64,000 bases of DNA from Cheilinus undulatus (lineage: Eukaryota > Chordata > Actinopteri > Labriformes > Labridae). Numbering within the stretch: position 1 is the first letter of the stretch; each line of letters opens with the position of its first letter. Below, piece after piece: positions 53,978 to 64,000 of the stretch. The translations under genes were made by a program, and so were the position numbers. The stretch is taken from assembly GCF_018320785.1 (NCBI RefSeq), contig NC_054868.1:45639874-45703873 (forward strand), written 5' to 3'. The notes beneath the pieces were generated by a model. That model was not told the origin of the DNA. It ran no database searches and was given only the letters and a program-made list of their open reading frames with translations.

Positions 53978-54339
53978 TTATTTTAACAAATTGAGTAAAG
54001 AAAGATTCTGTTGATGGGAATGATGTATATCTCAAAGACTGTTAAACAGATGTTGTCGTGTCAGTTGCAAGACGACTAGCTTGAAATCCACAAGTCCCAT
54101 CTATATCAGAGTTATAATAATTTTTTATTTAGTTTTGACTTTTTAATTTTTTTGTTCTGCTTTTTAAAGGTACACCTTTAGACTGCAGTTTTAATTAAAC
54201 AGCCAATATTAAAACTGTGGTAACAAAAATATTAACAGGGTTACTCTATTCTATAGGGGTTAGTGGTGTCAGATGGTGCCAACTCCACCAAGAGAAAAAT
54301 TCAGCTGCAGTAGCCAGGTTTCAACCTGTAGAGGGCACT

Positions 54340-54846
54340 CACATAGTATGCAAAAATCACCTTTTCAGGCTTTTATAACAAAAATATGTGCCCCTGGCCT
54401 GTTAACAATCCCCTCAAATACCAGAAAAATCCATTCCCTCCCCCCTCATTTTTTCCACCTTTCAGAAAATGTGTGCAAAATACAAGCCATTCTCTAATTT
54501 TCCCCTCACGATGTCATGTGGGGAGTTAGGACTGCCCCCAGGTTCGGTTGGACCTCACCACTTGGGAGAAAGGTTCAACCTCCTCTCCTGATTCTCCTCT
54601 CAGCTGCCAGCTGAGGATCAGTAGAGCCACATCCATTTCCTGAGAGGGGCGGAGTCAGACAGCTCAGAAACATTTAAAGCCACAGACACAGCTTGTTCTA
54701 AGTAGGGCTGAAAAAGAGGGCTTTTTTGGCATACAAATATCCAATCCTGGAGTGTTTTTTTTGCAACAAAATTCACTGACATGTTTTGGGGGCCTCTGAG
54801 ACCGATATAAACTTGTCTTAAAAGGGTAAAATATGTCCTCTTTAAG
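54340..54846 (+). repeat. 'ggtaaaatatgt' family, near-complete copy
   Basis: It runs from 'acatagtatgcaaaaatcac' to 'gggtaaaatatgtcctcttt'. Two shorter relatives at 46985 and 52533 confirm that it is dispersed. The GC-richer middle ('ggagttaggactgccccc') has no coding frame. The class is uncertain. Confidence 0.6.
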
Positions 54847-54930
54847 ATTTAAAAGTTTGTGCCCAAATGTTGAGAGATCCCGTTTAAGCTTAAAAAAGGA
54901 CCCCAACGGTACAGTTAAACTATTTTTCTC

Positions 54931-54936
54931 TTTATT
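54931..54936 (-). terminator. Probable polyadenylation signal of the minus-strand gene
   Basis: TTTATT on the plus strand is AATAAA on the minus strand, about 205 bases beyond the stop codon of the minus-strand gene. smcr8 and this gene therefore converge with under 1 kb between their likely mRNA ends. Confidence 0.45.
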
Positions 54937-55141
54937 TTGTAACAAAGGTTCATAAAACATTTAAAACAATCAACTTCACCTTTTAAACACCAACTTGTCA
55001 ATATGCAAAGTAAAAAGATGTTTTGTCAGCAAATAAACAGAACTCTTAAATTAAGGCAGTTAAAGAAGAAGCAGTATAAAGTGACTCAATCTTTTAATGT
55101 TTTTCCACCAGTCCACTGAGATCCGGTCTCTCTGTTAAATT

Positions 55142-58100
55142 CTAAAGTCGCACCTCCACGCGCTCATTCATCAGTCCTTCTGTGTTGCTCCAGGCTGGAT
55201 AAAACTGCGCCGTGACCTCAATGTATGCCAGGACCTCCAGCACCGGCACGGCCAAGTTATGACCTATGAAAACAACACAAAGCACACAATGATAAAATGC
55301 ATGATTTTTCTTTTAATACAAATAAAAATAAGCCCAAAAGGAAGAACAACACTTCAAAAATCATTGTTCTTCTTCAGATAGAAAGATGAAGCAGTAGTAA
55401 GTCTTGAGAGAGAGCAGATTACCCTTATCAGCTGTTTTGCTTTTAAAAATGTGACCCATCAATTCAATAGCCGGGACAGTATACGGTCTGCAAATATGGT
55501 GGCTTTTGTTTTCTACAGCAGAGGTTAGCATGGCTGGGGCTCCCTCAAATGCTAATGGGATTTTTTATTGGGGTTAAGATTATGGCATGAAATAAGCTCT
55601 GTGGAAACAAAATCTCTTAATCTTGTGATAATCATTGACCCAATTTCAGGAAATTAAACAAAAACCTTGAAAAAGGAGACTTTACAGGACTACAAGTGGA
55701 AAAATGCTAACTAATTTTTTTATTTTAAGGAGTCTTTTCCCTCAGAATCTAACTGGGAAAGACAAAAAAACAGACTCAGAAGGAAAGATAAGCTGATGAG
55801 AGTTGTTGGACTTACGGCTGAGGATGTGAGAGGGTTGTCACTAGTGCAGAGCAGAGTTCAATGGCTGCTGGACTGCCTACAGGAGGAAAGGACATTTAAA
55901 AAATACCACAACAATCAGGATGACCTTGAAGGATCACCACATGTGATAGAAGGACTTACAGTAATTGCTGATTCCCACCACATCAACAGAGGCCATGGAA
56001 AACAAGGCAACAGATCAGAAACACAGTTTTCCCCAACTTTTGTCAACAATAACAGAAAGAAATAGTGGAACTCTTATGGAAAGTATCTGTAAAGGCTTCC
56101 AGTGTTTTGTTTGAGCAGGCATTAAGTTAAAATTTGACTCACTGGTCCCAGCCCTCTGTTGAAGACGACAGAGTGGGCAGTCTGGCATGAAGAAGGGATA
56201 AGTAAGCACTCCCATCTACAAGAGAAACACAAAAAGGGTGGCCATCTTTTCTTGCAATGGGTCAAGTTTTATCTTACAGATGACAGCTCTTTATAAAATA
56301 GAGCATAGTTATAGTCTCAGAGCAATGACATAGCATCATTTTAAAGCTAAGGGCCATCAGAGCCTTGCATGGGCGTCTGCTTCCTCTGATTTTAACCAGT
56401 CTTTAAGGCTGCACTACTCCAACTGTGCCATGATTGTGTTTAGTCAGTCAAGCCAACTTTATCTGAAAAACAACGGTCAAGCCAGTCCCTACAATGTCTG
56501 CAGGGCATTTATGAAATCTACATTGCGGTGAGAGGGTTTAGGAACTGGTAAACAACTAAACCCACTGTGGATTTATAGATCAGTGTGGTAGGGGTGAAAC
56601 GGTGAAATGGCAACCAACACAAGATAATTTAACTGTGGTTGGCAGAAATTATTTCCACTCATGGAAAACTTCACAATCACTTATCATGGAGAACGCACTG
56701 CTAAAAACAAAATCCTCAGGTCATCATCCTTCAAGTTATCCCACCTCTCAAAACTTTCACCATGAGAGCCACATTTTACAGAAGACTTAAGATTTAAGTT
56801 AGAACTTGCGTCAAAGCTATCTCAGCTGGTGAACAACCTTAAATATTAGTAGATAATAAACATAAATAAGAACTAGGCTACATCTGAACTATCACACAGC
56901 TGGTGCAACTCATAGCAGCTCTCTAAATCAAAGTCAAACACACAAATAAAAGTGAAACTTCACGTGAAGTCAGGGTGGGCTGCTGTGTGAATGCAGCAGG
57001 AAATATCCACGAAATTACACAGCAAGTGAGCATGCGAGGGTGAAACCACTTACCATGAGAGATTATTATTCATGTTATAAAACAGCTTCACACTAGTGCT
57101 GCACAATTAATCTCATTGCAATCGCAATGCCAAGCTGTGCAGTTACATAATTGCATAACAGGTTGCAATTATTTTAGTATTAAGTAGAACCTGAAAGGTT
57201 GAAAGTAAAGCCTCCCACTGTGCGCTGCATGAATTTGCAGGCAAACCAGGAATATTTCAGGGAATTTTACGAAATAAGGAGTGCATGTCTGCACACCAGC
57301 TTTAGTAAAAGCACAGTCAAGACATCGCTGAGCCCTGATGTTAAAAGTTGATGCAATTCCTGCATAATTCCACTAGAGGTCACCAAAGGTTTAAAACAAC
57401 ATCATACACTTGCTGAGAAAAACCTAAAAAACCTCTATGGATGGTTAAAACTACCAGAGACTCAAATCAATCTGTTCATTGACTGTTTACCTCTTGTGTT
57501 TCCACTCTCCTGTGTGACCTCCTGTACGAAGGAGCTGAGACGCTCCACAGACAAAGTCTCCCACAGCAACTCAAGAGCCCAAATGTGTCTCTGAAAAACA
57601 GAAGTTAAATTTCAGCTTTATGGCTGTTAAACACATTAAATTATAGAAGAAATAAAATTTTCTTCTGTTAAGAAGTCAATTGTTTGATGAGGTATCAGCC
57701 ACAGAAGTACATTAAGGGTTGAATAAATGTCTATAACTGTCGCTGTGTTGCCCTTGCAGTGTTTCACTAAAATGACAAGGAATAAATTAAATAAATTAAA
57801 TAATTTAACAGGGACTTTAATGGAACCCCTAAAAACAAATAATAGAGAAGGTTTTAATTCTTCTTCTTCTTTTTTTTTTTTAAGGTTTATTTTTGGGCCT
57901 TTACGTGGCTTTATTAGATAGAGGAGGACAGTGGATAGACTCGGAAACAGGGAAAAGAACGGGGAGAGACATGTGGCAAATGGTGCCACAGGCCAGATTT
58001 GAATCCGGGCCTCCCGCGTATATGGTACGTGCCTTAACCACTCAACTACAAGTGCACCCTGAGGTTTTAATTCTAAGTACTGTGACTCTGGGACCCTCAT

Positions 58101-61100
58101 CTCTGAACATGCCCACTATATAAGTGGCTACTTGTGCCAAAGTTTTAGACATTAATGGTTGTAACATAGTCGAAGGAACAGAAGGCCACGTTACCTGAAA
58201 CGTATTGAGCACAGGCAGAGCTGGACTCAGTGCACCGGCAGCGATCCTGAAAGCTAAAGCTCCTGTTGCCAACAGCAACAAGGCCTGATCGGGGTACACC
58301 TGGAATCACAAACACATATGATTAACAGTTTTTAAAATCTTACCTACTTTCTAATAGGTTTCTGTGTTGTCATGTATGATTACCTCCACAAAGACATGTG
58401 GGATATGCATGTGATGCACAGTCATGTTGAGTAATATCGTATGCACAACATCCTTCGCCTCCTGGAGCGCAGACAAAAAAAAAGAAAAAAAAAAAAGAAA
58501 TTATAAAAGCAAAGGAAATTTATGCCAAGTGGGGTGTTACAACCAAGAAATACGTACATTTAGAAACCGTGGGCTTGGTTCAGGAAGAGCAGCGAGGGAA
58601 CCAGAAGGCGTGTTTACGAGTGAGAGTAGAGTGGCCCAACACTGAGACTGGAACACACAGGTACAAAAACGCATAAATACAAACAGAGAAACTTGGAAAT
58701 ACTTTATTTAAGTATAAATATAAAAAGGCAAAGGTATGCAGAATTGCTGTCACAAGGACTCAAATGGTGTTCTTTGAAACAACAGACTTGTTGTTTGACA
58801 AAAACAACAGGATGAATTCTGGGGCCCACTTCAAATCTGAGTTAGTTCTATCAACACTGAGAAGGTTCACTCAGAGTTCAGTGTAGGCAACACGACCATG
58901 ACAAGCCATCATCAATGGAAGCCAGATACAATGATTCACCATGGCAACCAGCAACAGTAGAAGGTCCACGTACTTTAAGTTCTCAATCTAAAAAAAAAAA
59001 GCTTTTTTTAAAAAAAAAAAAAAAAGAAAACTTATTTTTAAAGAAAAAAAGAGTTACACTGCTTAAGTACGGTATGACGTTTGGCCTCACAGGGCCACAA
59101 AAAAGTAAAAAGATAGATTTTGAGATGAATTCATAATATCAAAAGATTTGAAGAGTTAAGTCTTACATTCTGAGGTTCAGTCACAGACTTACAAGATTCA
59201 GGTGATAAATGAATGAAATTATAATCTTAGCCGAGAGTTAGATGTGTTATTTTGAAGTGAGATAGATATTCAACCTAAATAGGTTCATATTTAGGCTGGT
59301 GGATTGATGATTTCAAGTATTTTAATGCCTCATGTAATCTGACACAGCATGAACACATATAAGATAGTTACAAAAATACACGTTTAGGGATCAACAATTT
59401 TGTATTTTTCACCAATCTGCAGATTTATTTATTTTTGGTGATGAAGTGTACATACATAGAGTAACAAGAAGACAGAACAAAAACAGACAAAAATCAATCA
59501 AGTCAACAAAACAAATATGCAAACAAATAAACAAACGTAAAAAAGAAATGAGTAAATAAAATCAAGAAGAGACATTATTATGGCATTGGTGTTGAATAAT
59601 TTGTGGTGTGGTAAGGTGTCCTGGCATATACATTACACATTATTCCAATTTTGTAGGTTAAGGGGAAAGGGGATGGCTATAAAGAAATTATAGTTGTCTT
59701 ACTATGAGAATAACAACCAAAAAAATCTGCAGATATTTTCTAACGTATTCAAGCAGATATTGAATAGGGCTGAATAATTAACAAAAATAAAACAATTGCA
59801 TTTTTTTCCCCAAAATGCGACACAACTTAATATGACTATTTTTAGGCTTTTTTAAATTATGTATCATTCAACAAATACAAGTAATAAATCATTTAGCACA
59901 GTATTGGATAAGTTAAAATAGGTTTAAAAGATCTGAAAAAAACATGTTTTTGAAATTTTGGCTAATATAGCAAATTTGATATCAATTGCTATACTGAAAG
60001 GGATGATCATTTTTCGTTATTCTCATTTTGATTGAGAAAATCATATACCTGAGCAGGAAAAGAAGGATTTTTGTAAACTATTCTATAAAAAGACACTTGA
60101 GTGTTTGTATAATTTGTAGAGCATAAAATCTGCATCAAACTGGAATTTTGACACATTTCAGGTTAAGGAAATTTTGCACCATCGACTGCGATTTGAAAAT
60201 TGCAGCAGGCCATACTGTAATTTAATCTAATTTGCGGTTAACTGCCCAGCCCCGAAATTGACACATCCACACATTTTTTATTGTTAAAAGCAGTTATTGT
60301 AAGATTGACTGATCATTCACCTGATTGTAAGCTTACAGCTGAATTAGAGCCACAAAAACTACTACAGACTTGCTGTTGTACTCTGTGCACCAGCTGGACT
60401 TGAGCTCCATTTGAGTTATGCCTGGGTCTAACTTTTACAACTGGATGGAACAGGCGTAACCTTAAAAAGCTGGACTTGACTGAAGTGTGTGAATAGAGAC
60501 CGGTCATTAAATGTAAGAATGTAAGATGCTTACACTGAAGAGCAATCTTTTCAACAGTTTAGCAACATTTTCTACACCCAAGCTGCATCTTTTTGAAATT
60601 CTGGGTTGTGAGCAACAATGATAAGTTTTGTGGACTTACATCAGCGTAGACAGCAGAGCAGCATCTCTGAACCCTGAGAGCGAACTTCACCAGCTCAGCA
60701 CGCTTCATAGGCTCTGCACCTGCAGACAGAAGAGAGTTTTACTCCCCATATATTGTTTGGTCAAAGGTTACAGATATGAATGATCAATGTCTGACCTTTG
60801 ATTGGCTCCCACGGCGCATCAGAGTAACACGGCTGATCTATCTGACTGACGTTCACTTTGGGTGCTGTGGCCGTTTTAAAGATGAAGAAATAAAAGAGGA
60901 AGAGATGAGGGGTGAGGCGGGAGGCGGGGGTGTTCACTGACTGGAAGAATCTGTACACAGCTGTCGAAAAGTCTCCCGCCAGACAGAAAAAGTACGGAAT
61001 GAAGTCCTGGATCTGCTTGAGGCTAACAGAGACATGAAAAGGAAAAGAAATCAACAACTCTGTACAGTAAAATCCTGCATATGCTTTGTGAATTGTACAG

Positions 61101-62607
61101 CCACTTTTTTAAAGTCAGGCCCTGACTGTCGGCTGTGCAGTGTTTTTAGCAAAATCAAGGTTAAGAGGATGAAAATTCAAACCCAGTAAATCTATATAAA
61201 AATAAACAATGTAAATGTCAAAGGTTATTTAAACACTCACTGTTTGGAGTTGTCTGCCCGGACAATTCGAAGATAGCGGCACAGCTCTCGGTACCTGCAG
61301 ACACACGGAAAAAACACAGCTGTGCTTGTTTCATGGGGAGTTTTCAGAGATAAATGTGATTATGTACATTTATAAATATATAAATAACTCAGACTGTCCT
61401 TCTGTACCTTTGCTGCTTCTGTAGCGTCTCTATTCTCAGTAAAATTACTGACATCTGTTCTACCAGGATGTCCTTCTTCCCTTTTTCTTTGCGTTCACCC
61501 GAAACATTCTGCCCTTTCATCACCGACACCAGTAGGACGTCATCCCAGGGACGTACACAGAGACTGAAAAACACATAAACACGTGTTGATACATTAAAAA
61601 ACATTTTTAAAGGCTTTAAAGTGTAACCTTAGAGACTCACACACCTGTTCTTCATGCTCCTCAGCTCAGCAGGTAGGTACAATCTCTTATAAAACTGCTG
61701 CAGTTTGAGGATGAAGTCTGGAGTAAAATGAGCTGTTACCATCTGTCTCTGCAGCGATGCTATTACCCTGCAGAAAACCACGACAAAACATGAAGGTAAA
61801 CACCAAAATTTAGGTTATTACAAGACATCAGATGAGATCTAAGTGTGCTGTGTGCCCACATACCTATTAAATAAAATCACTTTGGCTTGAGCTGCATTTG
61901 CTGTTGGAGACTGGAGGATTAATGTCCTGTAGAAAAAAACAAATGTATTCATTGAAATAAAAAAATGATATGATTAATTATAATATAGGGCAGGACCAGC
62001 CACTTTATCCTTGTTTCTGAAGCACAATATGGCCTTGATTAGCTTTTAGTAAAAGGTACTTTTTCCATCTCTTTCCACTGCTGATAGTACCCTCTTAATG
62101 TAAACTTCCACAATAAAAAACCCTCTTTACTTTCAACAGCACACAAGATTTTTATCCTAAAGTGGAGAAGTTGTACCTTTTTAATCCCACTGATAAACTG
62201 TAAACAACAGAATATTTTGTGCATTAGTTCTCCTACCTTTTCATGGTTACTCTCTGGCTCTCACAATTTTGTACTAGCACAGCAAAACACAGTTCAAGCA
62301 AACAAACAAAAATCAGTATTTTCTGTCACCTTTAGTTATTATCAAGGCTCGCTATACACCTTAACTAACACAACACTAAAGAAAGTCCTGAGAACTACAA
62401 AACCTTTGACAAGAAAATCCTAAACTAATCTAGTAGAGTCAAATGGAGTCAGTGTTTGTGTGCTAGTGCTCCTGTTTTTACCCTGATGCGTGATAATGCT
62501 GGATGAAGTCCTCTGCAGCTCCCAGATACATAATGGCTGCAGCTTTGCTGTGTAGTTTATCTGCCTCGTTCAGAAACGATGAAATTAACTCGTATACCTG
62601 TGTGTAA
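55142..62607 (-). CDS. Unidentified multi-exon protein, C-terminal part (runs off the right edge)
   Basis: Minus-strand exons with GT-AG borders: 62482-62607, 61864-61926, 61645-61767, 61408-61563, 61241-61294, 60796-61022, 60640-60719, 58558-58647, 58384-58461, 58195-58299, 57491-57590, 56143-56215 and 55142-55263 (stop at 55142-55144). The first eleven join in frame. Readable pieces include NEADKLHSKAAAIMYLGAA, RIETLQKQQRYRELCRYLRI, LKQIQDFIPYFFCLAGDFST and LLLLATGALAFRIAAGALSP; the end is NTEGLMNERVEVRL. The sequence is mostly helical and leucine-rich with no signal peptide or catalytic motif that I can see. I do not recognise the family. The last joins are a problem: exon 57491-57590 passes on phase 1, but the final exon is open only if the 73-base exon is entered in phase 0. 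An exon may be missing from my model, or the gene may carry a frameshift. Confidence 0.7.
57884..58063 (-). mobile_element. tRNA-derived SINE copy, minus strand
   Basis: Read on the minus strand, 'gtagttgagtggttaaggca' resembles a tRNA A-box region and 'ggattcaaatc' a B-box. These are followed by 'atgtctctcccc' and 'ctaataaagccacgtaaagg' as the tail. It lies in an intron of the minus-strand gene, in the same sense as that gene. Confidence 0.7.
58661..60639. other. Large intron of the minus-strand gene
   Basis: AT-rich, with poly-A runs near 58990-59050 and a repeat at 59765-60080 (listed separately). No further exon is supported. Confidence 0.5.
59765..60080 (+). repeat. Repeat starting 'agggctgaataattaac'
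   Basis: It shares 'aaatttgatatcaattgcta', 'tactgaaagggatgatcatt' and 'aaaatcatatacctgagcag' with the reversed insert in alkbh5 intron 3 (10330-10735). This confirms a dispersed family. It is not coding. Confidence 0.65.
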
Positions 62608-62899
62608 CTGCAAAAAGAGAATGAAAATTAAAATTGTACCTGTATTTTTACTGCTGTAATACATTGATATACCCGACATCATTGTAAATTAGGGAACCCC
62701 CCCCCCCTTAATGATTTTTCAAGTATATATAAAGGTTGATTAGACCCTGAGCTTATCTGTAGTGCTTGTCTACAGATGGGCTTTGAAAGTGCATAGAACT
62801 GACAAAAATACACAACAGTCAACCCCAATGAGCACAACAGTAAAGAAAAACAGGGAACAAAAGAAAAAAATGTAAAACAGGAAGTAAAAGATCGTGTGA

Positions 62900-63240
62900 C
62901 TACAAGACTGGGTGCTCTTTTAGTCTGAAGGCTGATTCACAGTGCCACTGAAGGCTGTGATATTTACGTTACCATAGCGTTTCACCTTTACTATGAACGC
63001 TCTAGAGGTGCAACAGTGGAGACAAAGTGATCCCCCCTCTGTGCTGGCGTTAGAGGTAGTACCAGAGGTGTTACAGGTGAAAATGGGGCAGCAGAGCCAG
63101 TGGGGGGACCCGGCATTGACAATTATGTAAAGCTCCTTTAGTGCTGTGCCTTCTTGTGCTCCCAAAATGCACAATGAATTAAAAAGATGGGGATACCTAA
63201 TAGCACTCAATTACAGAATCGATATGAATTAATATGAGTG
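62900..63240 (-). repeat. Probable dispersed repeat with a spurious open frame
   Basis: The minus strand is open for 96 codons and includes SRAFIVKVKRYGNVNI. The nucleotide string 'gctatggtaacgtaaatatc' (minus strand) is familiar to me from a repeated fish sequence. No second copy is in this window, so the call rests on memory. Confidence 0.35.
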
Positions 63241-63744
63241 CTGAAGAGATGAAGCTGTTTGTCAAAGTAATGAACAAGAGAAGAATTACAGAAGGGCACC
63301 TTCACGTCTACATTTGATGCACCATGTGCTACAAAGCCTGATAGTCATGGTGGAACCACAAGTTCACGAGGCTCCTGAGGGGCCTGATGATTTAATTATA
63401 TATAGACGAGTTTAAAATGATCAGATTTCCAGGAGGAGGTTAATAGCATGAGTGCTTTCCTCCATTCAGATTGTAGAATTTTTAAATCTGAGAGGATCAT
63501 ATTTCTCCTACGTGGGCGTGGCTTCAGCTCATTCAACAGACATGCCCACACCATCCTGGAGCGGATTTTACTGCCTCATTTTTTATGATTTTGAAGCTTA
63601 ATTTTATAAACCTAGAGATGTTTAATTTGACTGACATTTGACCTGGGGGTTCATAACACAGTGACCTGTTCTACAACAAATCTAAATACAGATTTATTTT
63701 CACTTTACAGGGTCTTTAAACCTGGTTAAAAATGATTTAGTCAG

Positions 63745-63925
63745 GCTGCAAATGGCTGAGTGGGTAAGCCACACCCATGTATGCAGGCAACCATGTTTGA
63801 AGGCTGGCCTGTGGCTCCTTTCCTGCATGTCTTTCCCCCACTTTCTCATCCCTGTTTCTGACTTTATCAGCTGCATCAATAAAGGCTATAAATGCCCAAA
63901 AGTACATCTAAAAAATAATAATTTG
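63745..63925 (+). mobile_element. tRNA-derived SINE copy, AFC-like
   Basis: The order 'aatggctgagtgggtaagcc', 'ggctcctttcctgcatgtct', 'ctgtttctgactttatcagc' and 'aataaaggctataaatgccc' matches the copy at 9005-9200. It is diverged and inactive. Confidence 0.65.
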
Positions 63926-64000
63926 GCCAAAATAGTTCATGATTTTAAAGGTACACACTCTATGGGGGTTGGTCACACCAAAGGGTTGACCTCACTAAGG

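Larger units (their letters stand above)
62608..64000. other. Right-edge region, probably intron of the minus-strand gene
   Basis: The exon at 62482-62607 begins inside a codon, so more coding sequence must lie further right, beyond or near the window edge. I found no further exon here. A C run lies at 62697-62708. Repeats at 62900-63240 and 63745-63925 are listed separately. Confidence 0.5.

Overview
This is a vertebrate nuclear genome window, almost certainly from a percomorph-type teleost fish. The genes are split into many exons with GT-AG introns, the intergenic DNA is AT-rich, and the repeats are typical of fish: Tc1-like transposons, hAT-like short elements, fish LINE fragments and tRNA-derived SINEs. 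No bacterial-style operons, rRNA genes, CRISPR arrays or free-standing tRNA genes were seen.

Layout. Five genes are visible. (1) The last three coding exons of an unconventional myosin XV gene, plus strand, 3.1-3.75 kb. (2) A complete alkbh5, the nuclear m6A RNA demethylase, plus strand, 7.8-15.4 kb. (3) A complete mief2/MiD49, a mitochondrial outer-membrane receptor for Drp1, plus strand, 28.3-37.4 kb, with a probable non-coding first exon near 21.7-21.9 kb. (4) A complete smcr8, the DENN-type partner of C9orf72, plus strand, 41.2-53.3 kb. (5) The 3' part of a multi-exon minus-strand gene I cannot name, 55.1-62.6 kb, running off the right edge and tail-to-tail with smcr8. The order myo15a, alkbh5, mief2, smcr8 matches the human 17p11.2 (Smith-Magenis) block, but LLGL1, FLII and TOP3A, which lie among these genes in human, are absent here.

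Between the genes. The 17.3-21.2 kb interval between alkbh5 and mief2 is a transposon nest. It contains a palindromic Tc1 copy with an intact TA target duplication. Beside it is a second Tc1 copy that received two inserts of one ~0.5-0.6 kb element in opposite orientations, and the Tc1 segment between them is inverted. Two LINE remnants, several hAT-like elements with readable target duplications, a TTAA-bounded AT-rich repeat family and four SINE-like copies fill introns and spacers.

The genes do not form a pathway; they are neighbours held together by old synteny. No wholly new system is evident. The most informative observations are the inverted Tc1 segment, the fold-back Tc1, a possible 36-base in-frame cassette exon in smcr8, the TTAA-bounded repeat family, and the unnamed minus-strand gene whose last two exons do not join in frame as I read them.
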